Part shown: piece by piece, positions 6,809 to 7,814 of the stretch | Layout: each line of letters opens with the position of its first letter | How positions within the stretch are numbered: position 1 is the first letter of the stretch | Assembly (NCBI GenBank): GCA_025463105.1 | Contig: JAOAPW010000485.1 | Location: 1-7,814 of the forward strand | Length of the DNA stretch: 7,814 nt | Direction of reading: 5' to 3' | DNA from: Candidatus Acidiferrum typicum | GTDB lineage: Bacteria; Acidobacteriota; Terriglobia; Acidiferrales; UBA7541 | The notes under the pieces: generated by a model | Databases searched by the model: none | What the model saw: only the letters and a program-made list of their open reading frames with translations | What the model was told of the DNA's origin: nothing | Position numbers and translations under genes: made by a program

Positions 6809-6839
6809 GCGAAGCGTGCCCACCGCTGGCACTCTTCGT
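6809..6839 (-). other. Hairpin in the helicase leader
   Basis: An 11-bp near-perfect inverted repeat (6810-6820 with 6828-6838, one mismatch, plus an outer G-T wobble) encloses a 7-base loop. It begins 38 bases upstream of the helicase ATG on the minus strand, so it probably lies in that gene's 5' untranslated region or promoter. There is no T tract on either strand, so it is not a terminator. It might be another dispersed palindrome. Confidence 0.4.
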
Positions 6840-6874
6840 GCGATAAAGTTTACTGGAAGAGAGATGGGATGCCA

Positions 6875-6903
6875 TTGCCTTTGGCGATATATTGTGTTAT
6901 GGT
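6875..6903 (+). promoter_or_regulatory. Extended -10 promoter candidate upstream of the small ORF
   Basis: TTGCCT (6875-6880) and TATGGT (6898-6903) are 17 bases apart, and the -10 box carries an upstream TGt extension (6895-6897). Initiation near 6910 would give a leader of about 85 nt before the ATG at 6995. The match is moderate and depends partly on the extended -10. Confidence 0.45.
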
Positions 6904-6952
6904 ACACGGCAAAATTGGACGCTAACTGACTGAAGGAGAACGAGCTAGCGAA

Positions 6953-6970
6953 TAATATACTTCGATATTA
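6953..6970 (+). other. A/T hairpin in the leader of the small ORF
   Basis: TAATAT (6953-6958) and ATATTA (6965-6970) are perfectly complementary around the loop ACTTCG. The hairpin sits between an orphan Shine-Dalgarno-like AAGGAG (6933-6938), which has no usable start codon within range, and the true GGAGG of the small ORF at 6985-6989. Its weak pairing leaves function uncertain. Confidence 0.3.
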
Positions 6971-6994
6971 GAATGTAGCGGTTGGGAGGGCAAA

Positions 6995-7141
6995 ATGCGC
7001 AGTCAGCCCCAGGATCTACCCAAAGAGACTCCTCTGGAACGCATCTTCCGAAAATTGATCGGAAGAAAGATGACAGCACTGGAAAGAGTCTCCTTCCACC
7101 TGAAGTCCTCACTGAAACCGCTCAAGCGCAAAGCGCTGTAG
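6995..7141 (+). CDS. Small basic protein, 48 residues, unknown
   Basis: The ATG at 6995 is preceded by GGGAGGG, with GGAGG (6985-6989) 5 bases from the start, one of the best ribosome binding sites in the window. The frame runs 48 codons to TAG at 7139-7141. The peptide starts MRSQPQDLPK and ends LKPLKRKAL; it has many Lys and Arg, no Cys, no transmembrane segment and no signal peptide. From about residue 14 to 45 it could form amphipathic helices (LERIFRKLIGRK, then LERVSFHLKSSLK), which would suit nucleic-acid, ribosome or membrane-surface binding; that is inference. It has its own candidate promoter (6875-6903) and stops before the thiolase promoter (7164-7192). I do not recognise the family. 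The ribosome binding site and sensible composition argue for a real gene, but 48 codons is short enough for chance. Confidence 0.5.
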   Translation: MRSQPQDLPKETPLERIFRKLIGRKMTALERVSFHLKSSLKPLKRKAL

Positions 7142-7163
7142 GACATCTCCGTCAGAGCCGAAA

Positions 7164-7192
7164 TTGACCCTTCTTCTTCACTCTCCTATACT
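7164..7192 (+). promoter_or_regulatory. Sigma70 promoter of the thiolase gene
   Basis: TTGACC (7164-7169) and TATACT (7187-7192) are separated by exactly 17 bases, close to consensus and the best promoter match in the window. Initiation near 7199 gives a leader of about 57 nt to the thiolase ATG. It starts 22 bases after the small ORF stop, so the thiolase is probably transcribed independently of it. Confidence 0.75.
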
Positions 7193-7255
7193 AAGTCATT
7201 CACGAGCCGCTTTCCGGCGCGGCGCCCGCCGAAGATAATTGCAAGGAGAACCGCC

Positions 7256-7814
7256 ATGGATCAGGCCGTCATCCTAAGCGCTGTCCGCACCCCCATTGGA
7301 AAATTTCAGGGCGGGCTCGCCCCGCTTTCAGCTCCGCAATTGGGCGCAAAAGTTGTCGCCGAAGCTGTGCGCCGCGCGGGCATCGAGCCGAAATCGGTCG
7401 ATGAAATCATCATGGGAAATGTTGTGCAGGCTGGACTCGGGCAGAATCCGGCGCGTCAAGCGGGTTTGGGTGGCGGGCTCGACGTGCGCGTTGCGGCCAT
7501 GACCATCAACAAAGTTTGCGGCTCGGGGCTGAAGGCCGTCGGCCTCGCAGCGCAGAGTGTCATCCTGGGCGAAGCGGAAATTGTGGTAGCGGGCGGCATG
7601 GAGTCAATGTCAAATTGCCCATATCTGCTGCCCGGTGCGCGCACCGGCTACCGGTTTGGCAACGCGGAAATTGTGGACTCGATGGTGCACGACGGACTGT
7701 GGGATGTGTACAACGATTTTCACATGGGCATCACGGCCGAACTCGTGGCCGAAAAGTATCGCATCAGCAGGCAGGAGCAGGACCAGTTTGCTCTGGAAAG
7801 CCACCAGCGAGCCA
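7256..7814 (+). CDS. Acetyl-CoA acetyltransferase (thiolase), 3' end outside window
   Basis: The first 186 codons are present and the frame is open at the window edge; the family is usually about 390 residues, so roughly half is missing. Thiolases join or split acyl-CoA units: two acetyl-CoA to acetoacetyl-CoA plus CoA, or beta-ketoacyl-CoA thiolysis in fatty-acid degradation. The N-terminal domain is typical: AVILSAVRTPIGKFQGGL (4-21), IIMGNVVQAGLGQNPARQA (51-69), the catalytic loop NKVCGSGLKA with nucleophile C88, and VVAGGMESMSN (110-120). YNDFHMGITAE (152-162) follows. The second catalytic Cys and the His lie beyond the edge. AAGGAG (7243-7248) is 7 bases before the ATG and a strong promoter lies at 7164-7192. 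Biosynthetic (AtoB/PhaA-like) versus degradative (FadA-like) cannot be settled from this half; the short-chain acetyltransferase type is the likelier reading. Confidence 0.96.
   Translation, partial: MDQAVILSAVRTPIGKFQGGLAPLSAPQLGAKVVAEAVRRAGIEPKSVDEIIMGNVVQAGLGQNPARQAGLGGGLDVRVAAMTINKVCGSGLKAVGLAAQSVILGEAEIVVAGGMESMSNCPYLLPGARTGYRFGNAEIVDSMVHDGLWDVYNDFHMGITAELVAEKYRISRQEQDQFALESHQRA

Noticed and set aside
6864..6929. 21-codon plus-strand frame after GGAAGAGAG
   Set aside because: It overlaps the promoter candidate at 6875-6903 and is too short to distinguish from chance.

Overview
The window looks like chromosomal DNA from an Acidobacteriota bacterium. The main clue is a group of three secreted von Willebrand factor A (VWA) proteins of the type expanded in Acidobacteria (the acidobacterial VWFA-domain family, TIGR03436-like). 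GC-rich coding and a REP-like GC palindrome of a kind I recall as common in Acidobacteria and Verrucomicrobia genomes agree with this. The assignment is inference from gene content; there is no rRNA or marker gene here.

Layout. (1) 48-3408: three paralogous VWA genes oriented +, -, +. The first two converge and the second and third diverge from a 108-base gap. Each encodes a signal peptide, a family N-terminal segment ending in a xxDFxxFxDG-type motif, a VWA fold and a C-terminal QYxxxY...GYY segment. The first two keep the metal-site motif DxSxS; the third has lost it. (2) 3409-3783: a 375-base gap without a convincing gene. It holds a two-unit REP/BIME-like palindrome just after the third VWA stop, an A/T repeat around CTCGCGAG, a sigma70-like promoter, and a run of adjacent stem-loops ending in a very good intrinsic terminator. 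Together the last two look like an independent small RNA of about 154 nt (3611-3764). (3) 3784-6771, minus strand: one large gene for a UvrD/RecB-family helicase fused to a C-terminal PD-(D/E)XK nuclease with four cysteines placed as in AddB/AdnB-type Fe-S nucleases. (4) 6772-7255: a gap holding a hairpin in the helicase leader, a plus-strand promoter with a structured leader, an unrecognised 48-codon basic small ORF (6995-7141) with a strong ribosome binding site, and a near-consensus promoter. (5) 7256 to the edge: the first 186 codons of a thiolase (acetyl-CoA acetyltransferase family), cut by the window end.

The genes do not form one obvious pathway. The VWA set is extracytoplasmic and of unknown role, the helicase-nuclease acts in DNA end processing or repair, and the thiolase acts in acyl-CoA metabolism. 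I did not find a clear new defence or mobile system. The most promising undescribed items are the candidate small RNA, the 48-residue peptide gene and the metal-site-deficient VWA paralogue.
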